Source: Pseudomonadota bacterium
Lineage (GTDB): Bacteria; Pseudomonadota; Gammaproteobacteria; Acidiferrobacterales; UBA6901
DNA: 25,193 nucleotides
Assembly (NCBI GenBank): GCA_021783175.1
Contig: JAJXUF010000040.1
Coordinates: forward strand, 1 to 25,193
Direction: 5' to 3'
Made by a program: the position numbers and the translations under genes
The notes under the pieces: model-generated
The model's database searches: none
The model's input: the letters and a program-made list of their open reading frames with translations, nothing else
Told to the model about the DNA's origin: nothing
Shown here: positions 15,753-24,718 of the stretch, piece after piece
Position numbering within the stretch: position 1 is the stretch's first letter
How the letters are laid out: each line of letters starts with the position of its first letter

Positions 15753-16261
15753 AAGAACTGATTCTCGGCGGCGTGCGCTCTGGTAAAAGCCGTCTGGCTG
15801 AGCAGCGTGCACGCGCATCCGGCATAGAAGTTATCTACATCGCCACTGCCACCGCCGGCGATGCCGAAATGCGCAAACGCATCGAAGCGCATCGCGCGCG
15901 ACGCCCACCGCACTGGCGTCTCATTGAAGAACCGCTGCGCCTAGCACGTGCACTCATCCAACACGCTTCTGCGAATCGCTGTCTGGTGGTCGATTGCCTC
16001 ACACTTTGGTTGTCCAACTTGCTTGGCGACAGTCGGAATCTGTTGGATGTCGAGCGCAACGCCCTGGTCGATGTCCTGCCACACTTGCCAGGCCAAGTGA
16101 TCCTGGTAAGCAACGAGACCGGTCTTGGCGTTGTACCACTTGGCGAACTGTCGCGCCGGTTTTGCGATGAGTCCGGACGGCTTCATCAGGATGCGGCACG
16201 CGCTTGTGATCGCGTGACATTCATGGTGGCCGGTCTCCCCCTTACCCTGAAAGGAAACTGA
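15749..16261 (+). CDS. cobU: Adenosylcobinamide kinase / guanylyltransferase CobU
   Basis: The 170-residue bifunctional enzyme phosphorylates adenosylcobinamide and then transfers GMP to it, giving adenosylcobinamide-GDP for CobS. It has the N-terminal P-loop [21 protein letters not shown], the segment [13 protein letters not shown] in which His48 corresponds to the guanylylated histidine of Salmonella CobU, then [14 protein letters not shown] and [11 protein letters not shown]. Length is slightly under the usual 180. It overlaps cbiP by ATGA and ends one base before the cobT start. The kinase step is only needed for salvaged cobinamide, consistent with an operon built for uptake as well as late synthesis. 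Confidence 0.95.
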   Translation: MKELILGGVRSGKSRLAEQRARASGIEVIYIATATAGDAEMRKRIEAHRARRPPHWRLIEEPLRLARALIQHASANRCLVVDCLTLWLSNLLGDSRNLLDVERNALVDVLPHLPGQVILVSNETGLGVVPLGELSRRFCDESGRLHQDAARACDRVTFMVAGLPLTLKGN

Positions 16262-16262
16262 C

Positions 16263-17321
16263 ATGATCAATGCTGAATGGCTGCACATGCCTTGTGCCAC
16301 GTTGAACGAGAATGCCCGCAGGGAAGCTGAACATCGCCAAACGCAGCTCACTAAGCCGCCAGGTGCCCTGGGCCGTCTGGAGTCGCTGGCCATCCGGCTT
16401 GCTGCCATGCAGGGCACATCGCGGCCAACGCTCAATCAGATCTACATCGCCGTGTTTGCCGGCGATCACGGTGTGGCCGCCGAAGGCGTCTCGGCATTCC
16501 CGCAGGCGGTCACCGCAGAAATGGTGCGCAACTTTGCGCGCGGTGGTGCTGCAATAAACGTGCTTGCACGCGAGTTGGGTGCCACTCTAGAAATAACGAA
16601 TCTCGGTACGGTGGTGGACATCGGTCAGCTGCAAAACGTGCATCACGCCAACCTCGGCCCGGGCACCGCCAATTTCACCAAAGAAGCAGCGATGAGCGAC
16701 GCCCAACTCATGCGCGCTATGCACACGGGTCGCCAGGCAGCGGAAAGAGCGAAACTCGCCGGGACGCAGCTTTTTATCGGCGGTGAAATGGGAATCGGCA
16801 ATACGACCTCAGCAACGGCCATCGCTTGTGCCCTGCTCGACATGCCGGCCACAACGCTGGCCGGCCCGGGTACAGGTCTCGACGTTCAGGGCGTCGGCCG
16901 CAAAGCTGCAGTGGTGCGCGAGGCGCTGCGCATACACGCAGAGCATGCTGCCGATCCGGTACAGGTGCTGCGCCGGATGGGGGGATTCGAGATCGCGGCG
17001 CTGGCCGGCGCGTACCTTGCCTGTGCCAAGATGGGTCTGCCGACACTCATTGACGGCTTCATCGCCACGGCCGCGGCACTGGTGGCGACACGCATCTCTC
17101 CTCAAAGCGGTGAATGGTACTTCTATTCGCATGCCTCGGCCGAACCTGGGCATGCGCACATACTGAAGGCATTAGGTGCCGATCCGCTGCTTGACCTCGG
17201 CATGCGTCTTGGCGAGGGCAGCGGCGCTGCGGTCAGCGTGCCAATCCTGCGATTGGCCTGCGCGCTGCACGGCGAAATGGCAACCTTTGCCGAAGCCGGC
17301 GTATCCGAAAAAACCGCGTGA
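16263..17321 (+). CDS. cobT: Nicotinate-nucleotide-dimethylbenzimidazole phosphoribosyltransferase CobT
   Basis: The 352-residue cytoplasmic enzyme moves phosphoribose from nicotinate mononucleotide to dimethylbenzimidazole, making alpha-ribazole phosphate. Features are [12 protein letters not shown] near the start, [21 protein letters not shown], the glycine-rich [36 protein letters not shown] and the C-terminal catalytic glutamate Glu318 in RLGEGSGAA. Length is typical. AAGGAA (16252-16257) in the cobU end serves as ribosome binding site. It uses the BluB product from the same operon. The stop overlaps the GTG start of cobC. Confidence 0.96.
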   Translation: MINAEWLHMPCATLNENARREAEHRQTQLTKPPGALGRLESLAIRLAAMQGTSRPTLNQIYIAVFAGDHGVAAEGVSAFPQAVTAEMVRNFARGGAAINVLARELGATLEITNLGTVVDIGQLQNVHHANLGPGTANFTKEAAMSDAQLMRAMHTGRQAAERAKLAGTQLFIGGEMGIGNTTSATAIACALLDMPATTLAGPGTGLDVQGVGRKAAVVREALRIHAEHAADPVQVLRRMGGFEIAALAGAYLACAKMGLPTLIDGFIATAAALVATRISPQSGEWYFYSHASAEPGHAHILKALGADPLLDLGMRLGEGSGAAVSVPILRLACALHGEMATFAEAGVSEKTA

Positions 17322-17929
17322 TCGCCACCTATATTGAACTGCTGCGACATGGCGAAGCCACCGGCGGGCGGCGTTACCGCGGCAGTCTCGACGATCCGTT
17401 GACGACTAAGGGCTGGAACGAGATGCACCACGCCCTGCGCGACGATGCACGCTGGACGCGCATCGTAAGCTCGCCACTGAGTCGCTGCCGGGACTATGCA
17501 GAGCATCTTGCTCAACGCAAGAAACTGCCGGTACGCATTGATCCGCGCTTGCGTGAAATCCACTTTGGCGAGTGGGAGGGAAAGACGGCCGAGGAATTGC
17601 TGCGGGTCGACAACGAGCGAATTCAGGACTTTTGGCGGAATCCTGAAGGCGCCCCGCCGCCACGCGGTGAACCACTGGATGCTTTTCAGGCTCGTGTTCT
17701 GGATGCATGGGAAGAACTGATCGGATGCGAGCCTGGAGATTCCGTGCTTGTCATCACCCATGCTGGAGTGATGCGCATCATCCTGGGTCAGGTTCTGGGA
17801 CTGCCACTCCCAGTTGCCTTGCAGTTTGGCATTCCCCATGCGCATCGGGTGCGGATGCAACTTAAAGATTTTGAAAAGCGCATATTCGATTGCGAACTTC
17901 CCGATCGTCAGGGACCGGACACATGCTGA
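17318..17929 (+). CDS. cobC: Alpha-ribazole phosphatase CobC (histidine phosphatase family)
   Basis: The 203-residue product belongs to the phosphoglycerate-mutase-like histidine phosphatases and, by context, removes phosphate from alpha-ribazole phosphate (or from cobalamin phosphate). The phosphohistidine motif LRHGE is at residues 9-13 with His11, the substrate pocket has [12 protein letters not shown] and [10 protein letters not shown], and the second histidine is in [11 protein letters not shown]. Start is GTG at 17318 overlapping the cobT stop (GTGA). The 3' end overlaps cobS by seven bases. On sequence alone many phosphatases look alike; the position between cobT and cobS makes the call strong. 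Confidence 0.9.
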   Translation: MIATYIELLRHGEATGGRRYRGSLDDPLTTKGWNEMHHALRDDARWTRIVSSPLSRCRDYAEHLAQRKKLPVRIDPRLREIHFGEWEGKTAEELLRVDNERIQDFWRNPEGAPPPRGEPLDAFQARVLDAWEELIGCEPGDSVLVITHAGVMRIILGQVLGLPLPVALQFGIPHAHRVRMQLKDFEKRIFDCELPDRQGPDTC

Positions 17930-18675
17930 AGCCGCTGCGCATTGCAGTTCAGTTTCTCACCCGGATTCCGGTGCCCTCCCCCGGGATGGTAGCCGACAAG
18001 GAAATCGGTCGCTCCCTGCTGTGGTACCCGCTTGTCGGTGCATTACTCGGAGGCGTGCTGGTCGGACTGTACTGGCTGACCGACGGCACCGCACCACTGC
18101 TGCGCGCCGCCCTGATTCTGGCTGTCTGGATTCTTATAACTGGTGCCCTGCATCTGGACGGCCTGGCGGACAGCGCCGATGCATGGCTCGGAGGGCTAGG
18201 CGACCGTGAACGCACGCTTGCCATCATGAAGGATCCCTGCAGTGGACCCGGTGCAGTAACAACCTTGATTGTCGTTCTGCTACTCAAACTGGCAGCGCTG
18301 GATGTTCTCGTTGCAAAGGCGCAGTGGACACCCTTGATATTGGGGCCGTTACTCGGAAGAACCGCGCTGCCCCTGTTGTTTTTAACAACACCCTACGTGC
18401 GGTCCACCGGGCTGGGTGCCACCCTCGCGACCCACATGCCGCGGCGGTCCGCCGCGATTCTTGTTGTCGCTATTGCCACTGCCGTGTTCTCAATTTTCGG
18501 GCGTAGTGGCATTGTCACGTTGCTCGCCTGCATTGGTCTATTTTGGCTGATGCGTCGTTTGATGATCCGACGTATTGGTGGAGCAACCGGCGACACGGCG
18601 GGCGCTGTCGTCGAAATTGTCGAAATGACGGTGCTACTTGTCGCGAGTCTAAAAATTCACCCGGGGTTTGGCTAA
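17923..18675 (+). CDS. cobS: Adenosylcobinamide-GDP ribazoletransferase CobS
   Basis: The 250-residue inner-membrane enzyme joins adenosylcobinamide-GDP to alpha-ribazole (phosphate), closing the nucleotide loop of B12. It shows the family opening LRIAVQFLTRIPVP, the conserved acidic motif TGALHLDGLADSADAWLGG, IMKDPCSGPGAV, and several membrane segments. The ATG at 17923 lies inside the end of cobC and fits the family start; an in-frame start at 17890 would add cobC-overlapping residues. It is the last gene of the operon. No clear intrinsic terminator was seen after it. Confidence 0.95.
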   Translation: MLKPLRIAVQFLTRIPVPSPGMVADKEIGRSLLWYPLVGALLGGVLVGLYWLTDGTAPLLRAALILAVWILITGALHLDGLADSADAWLGGLGDRERTLAIMKDPCSGPGAVTTLIVVLLLKLAALDVLVAKAQWTPLILGPLLGRTALPLLFLTTPYVRSTGLGATLATHMPRRSAAILVVAIATAVFSIFGRSGIVTLLACIGLFWLMRRLMIRRIGGATGDTAGAVVEIVEMTVLLVASLKIHPGFG

Positions 18676-19124
18676 TACACCGCTATCCTATCTGGCGCAG
18701 GCTTGCCAGTTGGGGGAAACAGAATCATTCTCCGCCAGACAAACGCTTTGCTGCACAGCAGTCCGCATCTTCTGGAACTTGCGCCTACCAAGCGTTCGCC
18801 CACAATGGTTTGAAAGCACCATGCCTCGCCTTCTTCACCTGTCGAATTGCGCGTGTCGCGGACTGTTCCCCCAGGGCACTTCCCACCTCCATGACTGACC
18901 GCGATCGTGCGCTTCTATTTTGACGAATCACGGCTGGACGTGCCCACGCGCGTATGAGCGGTGACGCACAATGCGTTTTACGCCGACGAGGTCAACGCAA
19001 ACCGTGTTGCCGTCTCGCTTGTGGAACAGGTCCGCCTGACGCTACGTATCGCCGGTTACGCCCTCTGTCCGTTTTATCATGGATTCGATCAGGATTTGCT
19101 TCTCGACACCAATAAGGATTTTGG
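18676..19124. other. Degenerate region after cobS
   Basis: About 450 bases with no supported gene. Short frames exist in all phases, and a phase-1 frame opening at 18961 continues into the next pseudogene's phase but its first ~170 residues look out of frame. A short MTDRDRALLF peptide (18891-18923) resembles the start of TorD-type chaperones, but it stops at once. The region probably holds decayed coding DNA. Confidence 0.35.
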
Positions 19125-20235
19125 TTGCAGCGTCATGCGCCACAGCAATCTCCTCTCGGCATCCCCAAGGCCGGCGCTGCTATCGGGGACTTCGGGCCTC
19201 GACGTCCGCCGCCGTGGCACCAGTGCAAGAACATATGTCTATGGATATATATCAATCAGCATAAGTCGCCGAGCAAATTGTGGCGACGGTGCGGCACCTG
19301 TGCTGCCGTATGTCCCACCGGCGCTCTTCAGTCTCCTTTGTTCTCCGATGAAGAGTGGTCTGGGGTTCGCGAGGGCTTGTCTGCTTCCAATCTACCCGAG
19401 CGAACGCTGGTGCTCTCCTGCCCAGCCGCGAATCTGGATAGTCTTCCTAGAGGAGCAACTGCAGAACTTCTGCCCTGCGTCGGGTTGCTGGGGGGTCACC
19501 CATATGGCCCAAGCGGCGGCCTTCTCGCCCGCGCGAGTTGTCATCAATTGCCGCTCGCCACTTACATGCGAGAAAGCTGTTTCCGCGCGCCGTGCCAAGT
19601 CCGACCTGGAAGTTGTACAGAAAAGCCTATCCAAAGTGAATGGCACGCTGCTCTTTGTCGACGATGTGACACGCGAAGACGAACGCCTTGTCCCGCCTGT
19701 GCGGCGTAAAACGCCGGCTGATGGTCAGACTCCTTCTCCCTCACCGGCGGCAGGTGCTGAGCGTCTCGGCGCCCAGCGTCAGGCGGACTTTGTGACCGCC
19801 GTCCGCAAAGTCTATCGCCGCCGCGTACCTGCAATTACGCAGGGACAAATCTTCCGGGCGGAGGTCGACGCGCATTGCACCCTTTGTGTCGCATGCGCCA
19901 ACGTATGTCCTGAGCGCTCTCTGCACGCCAGCCAGACGGACGATTCCTTCACCCTGCTTTTCTCGGCTGAACGCTGCATCGGATGCGGTCTGTGCGCCAC
20001 GCGATGCCCCGAGAAAGCCATACGCATTGAGCCCGCGGAGGACATCGGCGATATGATTGCCGGGCAGGCAACGAAGCTGTTCGCCTCCCCCGTGGCACGC
20101 TGCCGCCGCTGCAAAGCCGCACTCGGTCCCGCTTCGTCCATCGCCCACGTTGCAAACCTCCTTTCCAGCGTCCCCGCTGTCGCCGAGACGTTTGCTCATT
20201 GTCCTTCATGCAAAATTGCGCAGCTCGGCACGTAA
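19125..20235 (+). pseudogene. Multi-cluster 4Fe-4S ferredoxin-like protein, frameshifted
   Basis: Two frames together spell one protein. The upstream phase has RRCGTCAAVCPTGAL, a middle domain (LPERTLVLSCPAANL, ELLPCVGLLG), then the phase changes at a run of six G (19490-19495). Deleting one G restores GLLGVTHMAQAAAF and continues to two intact clusters, CTLCVACANVCP and CIGCGLCATRCPEKAI, with a C-terminal CRRC...CPSC zinc-ribbon-like end. In the first cluster the leading cysteine has become Trp (WRRCGTC). Such proteins in proteobacteria often accompany molybdoenzymes such as formate dehydrogenase as electron carriers, but none is present here. The true 5' end is not visible. A sequencing error at the G run would explain the frameshift but not the lost cysteine. 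Confidence 0.65.
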
Positions 20236-20593
20236 ACACATCTGAGGTGATAATCTCTAACCGGGGATTAGTGCAGTGGAGTCGAGGCCGCGAGGGTTAA
20301 CCAACGTCAGCAAGCAAGATCAGCATTCCTGCGCTCGCCGCCAGTCTGTAGCACTGAAGATTATCAAGGTGTCTGACCAAAAATGCGCAACCCCATTCGG
20401 ATTCCCTGTCCGCACAACCGGTCTGATCATGGCTCCGTGAGTTTTACCCGAGGTTTTCTGGCAACACGGTTCCACGATACGAAGTTCGCAATTATTCCTA
20501 GAACTCAGGAAAAGGTCGGAACTGCCGCTGTCCAACGATTGGCACAGGCAATTTTTATAGAAATTTAGGCGGCCCAACGCAGCTGCCAGCGCG
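20236..20593. other. Intergenic region, nothing recognised
   Basis: These 358 bases lie between the ferredoxin remnant and the convergent lipoprotein gene. A small hairpin (TAATC...GATTA, 20251-20270) lies 15 bases past the pseudogene stop but no U-tract follows. No gene or repeat was recognised. Confidence 0.4.
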
Positions 20594-20920
20594 TTATTGC
20601 ATATCTTTCTTGGCGCAGCTTGCCTTTTCCTCGAGCCAATAAACGGTGTTTCCGACCACCACGACGGATCCCGACACAATCGCAGAGCCGGCGCTTAGAG
20701 TAAGCAAGCCGACAAGGCAACCCGTGCCATTATAATCGTAGCGGGGATCAGTCTCTGACCGGCACATGCCCGCAATGAACGTCGATCGGAGCTCCAGTCG
20801 CCTGGCCGTTAAATCACAGTCGTTATTGTACTGTTCGGTTGGGTGGGGGTAAAAAATACATCCGGAAACGAGGAATGCCGTTGTGAGAATCGCAGTCTGG
20901 GCTTTTTGTCGCCAGTTCAT
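20594..20920 (-). CDS. Small cysteine-containing lipoprotein
   Basis: The product has 108 residues. It begins with a lipoprotein signal: MNWRQKAQ, a hydrophobic core AILTTAFLV and the lipobox VSGC with the lipidated cysteine at residue 21. The mature part has further cysteines (NDCDL, GMCRS, GTGCL, ASCAK) that could pair in the periplasm, and one hydrophobic stretch (GLLTLSAGSAIVSGSVVVVGNTVYWL) that may be a membrane hairpin. The ATG at 20920 was chosen because the signal starts there and AAGG lies close upstream. No family was recognised. It stands alone on the minus strand between a pseudogene and the GGDEF gene. Confidence 0.65.
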   Translation of the reverse strand: MNWRQKAQTAILTTAFLVSGCIFYPHPTEQYNNDCDLTARRLELRSTFIAGMCRSETDPRYDYNGTGCLVGLLTLSAGSAIVSGSVVVVGNTVYWLEEKASCAKKDMQ

Positions 20921-21558
20921 GCCACCTTGCCTCCAAGCATCTGCACAAGCAGTTTCTCGATCCATCCGGGACTCGTTCTAACTAACTCCTGACGGCCTAT
21001 TGACCGCCACCTTCTCCGATTTCTTGATAAAAACTAGACAGAGTTCTCGCTAGATGCAAGAAAGCAAGGTGATTCTTGCTCATCCGGCCACCTTCTTCCT
21101 GACTGTCGACTTCGGTTTACCCATTGTCCGCTGTGCAAGACGCGCATAGTCAGCATGGGCGGAACTGTTACAAATTGAGTCCTGCAAATAGCCGAGTTTT
21201 CGCTAATCCAGCGTGCTTTCGCCATGGCTGCTCGGCTGACGTCCCGATCCTGCAGTAAAGGGTGGTTTCTTGTCACAAAACTAGCGCAAATTTCCTGCAA
21301 TTCGCGCCTATACTTATAATAACCAAATCAATTCAGGACATTTGCGCAACTGGTCAAAACAAATTAGTGTCTTCAGTCATAAAAGCTGCCCGGACGCTCG
21401 CCCGAGGGCGTGCAAACACCCAGGTTAACGCAAGTAATTCGGCTTTGGTGCCTATTCAACGACGATCTAAGGGCATCTCGCGCTCGCTACGGCGAAAGCG
21501 CAATGAGCTATATTAGATTTCACCGCATCCACCCAGATCCAACATCATTGAACACGCA
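20921..21558. other. Intergenic region upstream of the GGDEF gene
   Basis: This 638-base stretch has no convincing gene; short frames on both strands lack family resemblance and good ribosome sites. A perfect TATAAT (21315-21320) is present but without a matching -35, so it is only a weak promoter candidate for the GGDEF gene. A small perfect stem CGCCC-GA-GGGCG lies near 21400. Confidence 0.4.
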
Positions 21559-22803
21559 ATGAACTTCGAATTTCATACGATGACCCTGATGTTTTCAGTC
21601 CTCACCTTTCTGTTGTCGGGGTTCCTTGCGCTGTCTGCGTTGCACGCGCCCGGCATTCGAGGCATCTGGCTGTGGGCCTCTGCCAGCCTGAGTTACTGCT
21701 TGGCAAGCCTTGTCACCTCGATATCGGCGGACATCGCCGAAGCTCGTTGGCAGATCGTTTTTCTTGCGGTTTTGGTTTTCTCCGCCGTTTCCCTGCAATT
21801 TTCCGGCATTCAGGCCTTTCGCAAAAAGCCAATCAACCTAGTCATACCGCTGCTGATCGTCCTGATCGGTTTCGCGCAAAGCGCCATTTTCGCCTTGGTG
21901 TTGCCGAATTCCGCTGGCTTGGCGCGGGCTATCGGTAATTCCGTTATTTTCGCGCTGGCCAACGCTCTGTGCGCTCGCGCCCTGCTCATTCCTGTCGACA
22001 AACCGCTGCGCACTGCCTACTGGTTTACCGGGGGATCCTTTGCCCTGCTCTCTGTCGTATCTCTCGGCAGGGCGTTCATAATCTACTTTTCGCAAATGTC
22101 TTTATTGTCTACTGGCCCTGCCCAGCTGCCCTTTGATCCCAGCAGATTTTTTGTCACGGGAATGCTGCAAATATGCGTGACATTCGGATTTATCCTGATG
22201 ATGAATTGTCGTCTCGTCATGGATGCCCAGGAAATGGCCGTTCGTGACGGACTGACCGGCGCGCTGAACCGTCGAAGTCTGGAAGACGAAATGACTCGCC
22301 TGACCGCACACTGTGCGCGTACCGGAGACAACCTCGCGCTTATCATGCTCGATGTCGATAGCTTCAAATCGATAAACGACCGCTTCGGTCATCAGGCTGG
22401 CGATAAGGTGCTACAGAACCTCGCCTCTCTAACTCACTCATCCATCAGAGGCGAAGACTATTTCGCCCGCTACGGCGGCGATGAATTCTGCATCGTCATG
22501 CCCTCCGCCACGGAAATCGAGGCTCACATTTTGGCCGATCGCCTGTGTCGCACTTTTGCCAACCGCGTAATTGAGTTCCGCGCCGAAAACCTACAGAGCA
22601 CGATCAGCATTGGTATCGCCGACTCACCCCACGTCGGAGTGGATTTTCGGGCACTCATGGCAGCGGCAGATCTGGCACTTTATGATGCAAAGAAGCGCGG
22701 TCGCAATCGGATAACGTTGCATTCAACCCTGCCTGCAAGCCCAAGCGAGAATCAGGCTGACGCAGGCACGGCCTCCAATGCGGCAATTCCTACGACGCCC
22801 TGA
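21559..22803 (+). CDS. Membrane-bound diguanylate cyclase (GGDEF)
   Basis: The 414-residue protein has about seven membrane segments in residues 8-218 (a MASE-like sensor part), then a GGDEF domain from ~225 (RDGLTGALNRRSLEDEM, LIMLDVDSFKSINDRFGHQAGD). The catalytic motif GGDEF is intact at 306-310 (RYGGDEFCIVMP), and the inhibitory I-site RxxD is present (RGED, 297-300). The end is SIGIADS...LYDAKKRGRNRIT. It should make cyclic-di-GMP from two GTP, with product inhibition, in response to an unknown membrane signal. The last residues after ~390 are atypical, and the stop codon lies inside DNA that reads as RHS repeat in another phase, so the original C-terminus was probably replaced. Confidence 0.92.
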   Translation: MNFEFHTMTLMFSVLTFLLSGFLALSALHAPGIRGIWLWASASLSYCLASLVTSISADIAEARWQIVFLAVLVFSAVSLQFSGIQAFRKKPINLVIPLLIVLIGFAQSAIFALVLPNSAGLARAIGNSVIFALANALCARALLIPVDKPLRTAYWFTGGSFALLSVVSLGRAFIIYFSQMSLLSTGPAQLPFDPSRFFVTGMLQICVTFGFILMMNCRLVMDAQEMAVRDGLTGALNRRSLEDEMTRLTAHCARTGDNLALIMLDVDSFKSINDRFGHQAGDKVLQNLASLTHSSIRGEDYFARYGGDEFCIVMPSATEIEAHILADRLCRTFANRVIEFRAENLQSTISIGIADSPHVGVDFRALMAAADLALYDAKKRGRNRITLHSTLPASPSENQADAGTASNAAIPTTP

Positions 22804-22928
22804 ACCGCCTCATCGCGCAGCAGCGGCAGACCCGAACCTCGACCGCCACCAGTTGGACCTATGACGCCAACGGCAACCGGGAGAGCGCGACCCAGGGCGC
22901 CACGACCACCGCTAATGGCTATGCCCCC

Positions 22929-24095
22929 ATGAGCAACCGCCTCATCGAGATCGGCGACGACACGCTCGCCCTCGATGCCGCCGGCAACACCATCGCCGAC
23001 CACCATGGACAGCGCACCTTCACCTACGGCCCCGCCGGGCGTCTCATGGCGGTCCACGACGGCCATCACTTGATCGCCCGCTACCGCTACAACGCCTTCG
23101 GCGAGCGCGTGGAGAAGCGCACCGACACGGGGATCACGCTTTACCATTACGACGTCTATGGCCGGCTCCTCGGGGAGACCAATGCCGAGGGGGTCGCCCG
23201 GCGCGACTATGTCTGGCGGGACGGTATCCCCGTGGCACAGATCGATCGCACCGGTCCCGGGATGAGTGGCGCATCGCGGACGGACCGCGATGCCGGGGAA
23301 GAATCGCATTCGCCGGCCGGTCCCGACCGCCTTGTCTACCTCCACACCGACGGGCAGGGCACGCCGCACGTGGCCACCGATACCAATCAAACCGTCGTCT
23401 GGCGCTGGGAGGGCGAGGCCTTCGGGGCGAGCGCACCGATCGGGGCGGATGTCGAGAATCACCGGCATAATGACGCCGGTCATGGCGACGATGACCACCA
23501 GGCGCTGTCCCAGCTCCGCGTGACCGTCAACCTGCGCTATCCCGGACAGTACTATGATCGGGAGACGGGGTTCTTCTATAACTGGGAGCGGTATTACAAT
23601 CCCGGGACCAGGAGATACGTCACGAGTGATCCGATGGGGTTGGCGGGGGGACTGAATACCTATGGGTATGTGGGAGGAAATCTGTTGAAATGGGTTGACC
23701 CCACAGGCTTCAGCGGCTACTCGGGCAGTGCGGCGATTCCGCCGGTGAGGCCGTATGGGCCTCCGGTCCCGCCGATCGTGATAGCTGAGCTTAACAACTA
23801 TGCAAATCAAGCTGGCGCGGCCGGCGGCCTTGCGATAACTTATGGTGCGGCCACTGGGGATCTGCCACTCGCATCGGCGGGATTGATGGTCGCCGGCAGT
23901 GGTGCGGTGGCTTCAGGATTGGCGCAGCTGTTGAGTCCAGATCTGCCTGGAACACTCGTTGGCGCCGGAATCGACATTGCAACAAGCTACCTGCCACCCC
24001 CCTATGACACGCTTACCGACAGTCTAGGCAACCAATTGGCGAATGACCTCTTGCCCGGCTTCCTGCAACAGTTGGGTATCGGACCATGCGAGTGA
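22929..24095 (+). CDS. 5'-truncated RHS-repeat protein with variable C-terminal tip (orphan)
   Basis: RHS/YD repeats read continuously in this phase from about 22782 (NSYDALNRLIAQ, WTYDANGNRES), before the first ATG at 22929, and a stop at 22758 blocks extension. So the large N-terminal part of the gene is missing. From the ATG there are 388 residues: YD repeats (YNAFGERVEKR, YHYDVYGRLLGE), the core end (LRYPGQYYDRETGFFYNWERY, YVTSDPMGLAGGLNTYGY) closing at DPTG (257-260), then a 128-residue tip. The tip is Gly/Ala-rich and hydrophobic with no nuclease motif seen. The core is visibly GC-richer than the tip, as usual in RHS genes. Full RHS proteins deliver tip toxins to neighbours; this fragment probably cannot be delivered alone. 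No ribosome site supports the ATG. Confidence 0.8.
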   Translation: MSNRLIEIGDDTLALDAAGNTIADHHGQRTFTYGPAGRLMAVHDGHHLIARYRYNAFGERVEKRTDTGITLYHYDVYGRLLGETNAEGVARRDYVWRDGIPVAQIDRTGPGMSGASRTDRDAGEESHSPAGPDRLVYLHTDGQGTPHVATDTNQTVVWRWEGEAFGASAPIGADVENHRHNDAGHGDDDHQALSQLRVTVNLRYPGQYYDRETGFFYNWERYYNPGTRRYVTSDPMGLAGGLNTYGYVGGNLLKWVDPTGFSGYSGSAAIPPVRPYGPPVPPIVIAELNNYANQAGAAGGLAITYGAATGDLPLASAGLMVAGSGAVASGLAQLLSPDLPGTLVGAGIDIATSYLPPPYDTLTDSLGNQLANDLLPGFLQQLGIGPCE

Positions 24096-24111
24096 GTGTC
24101 CTTAGCTGTTA

Positions 24112-24155
24112 CGATGGCAACCGGACAGGCGCACGGGTTTTTTGCCGTTGACGCT
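24112..24155 (+). terminator. Weak terminator-like stem after the RHS fragment
   Basis: GGCAACCGG and CGGGTTTTTTGCC can form imperfect stems ending in a run of six T (24139-24144). It lies between the RHS fragment and the small membrane protein gene. Pairing is imperfect, so the call is weak. Confidence 0.25.
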
Positions 24156-24207
24156 ATCTGCGCCGTGGCGTCATTCATTAGTGTGAGCTGGGCATGAGGT
24201 ACGCAAG

Positions 24208-24609
24208 ATGACGCAAGCAAAAAAGCGAATTCTCTTGTTCGTTGGCCTCTCATGCATGATCACTGGTTTTGTTGGCATGATCTTCGCCCGTTCCTGGTAT
24301 CACCCTTGGGCAATAGTCCTCCTCTTTTTGGGGGGAGGCCTCACTGGCAAAGCTCGTGCACCTGACCGGGTGATCTATGCGGATCCCAACGCCAAAGTCT
24401 TGCCCCCGCAGCATGAACCGAAGGAACCTGATTACTGGCGGGCCATGATCAAGAGCTGGATTGGTGTCGTCCTCGCGTTCGCTTCGCTTCCAGTCGCCGC
24501 TCTGCTCAAAAACATTAATTGGATTCTTGCATTGATCGTGGCAGGAATCTTGGCGTTCTGGGGTCTTTACTGGGCAACTGCCTACTGGACCTACATCACC
24601 AAGAAGTGA
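24208..24609 (+). CDS. Small four-helix membrane protein, candidate RHS immunity protein
   Basis: The 133-residue product has two hydrophobic segments near the N-terminus (about 6-27 and 32-47), a polar middle of ~35 residues (DPNAKVLPPQHEPKEPDYW), and two more hydrophobic segments (about 87-103 and 105-127) before a basic end. GAGG lies eight bases before the ATG. No family was recognised. It lies 112 bases after an RHS tip on the same strand, the standard place for a cognate immunity gene. A membrane immunity protein would suit a membrane-active tip, which the hydrophobic RHS end suggests. The coding frame is sound; the immunity role is inference from position and topology. Confidence 0.6.
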   Translation: MTQAKKRILLFVGLSCMITGFVGMIFARSWYHPWAIVLLFLGGGLTGKARAPDRVIYADPNAKVLPPQHEPKEPDYWRAMIKSWIGVVLAFASLPVAALLKNINWILALIVAGILAFWGLYWATAYWTYITKK

Positions 24610-24718
24610 GCAGTGATCCCAGCGGCTGTCGCGCTTCATGTCAAACCGGACAAAATGGTTGACGTAAAAGGAGAGACTTTCACCGCTTTGTCCCATTTAC
24701 GGTGCAGTTTGGAGGAGG

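Noticed and set aside
18961..19490. N-terminal half of a 424-codon frame as a real protein
   Set aside because: From about 19240 to 19490 the ferredoxin motif is in another phase, so this stretch is out-of-frame; only its part after 19495 is real coding.
19490..19495. Programmed ribosomal frameshift at the G6 run
   Set aside because: No stimulating structure or family precedent was recognised, and the nearby lost cysteine points to decay.
22752..23810. Minus-strand 352-codon open frame
   Set aside because: It is a shadow of the high-GC RHS repeats; its Ile/Val/Gly/Pro-rich repetitive translation fits antisense of YD repeats.
24250..24696. Minus-strand 148-codon open frame
   Set aside because: It is antisense to the small membrane protein gene, which has a ribosome site and coherent membrane segments.
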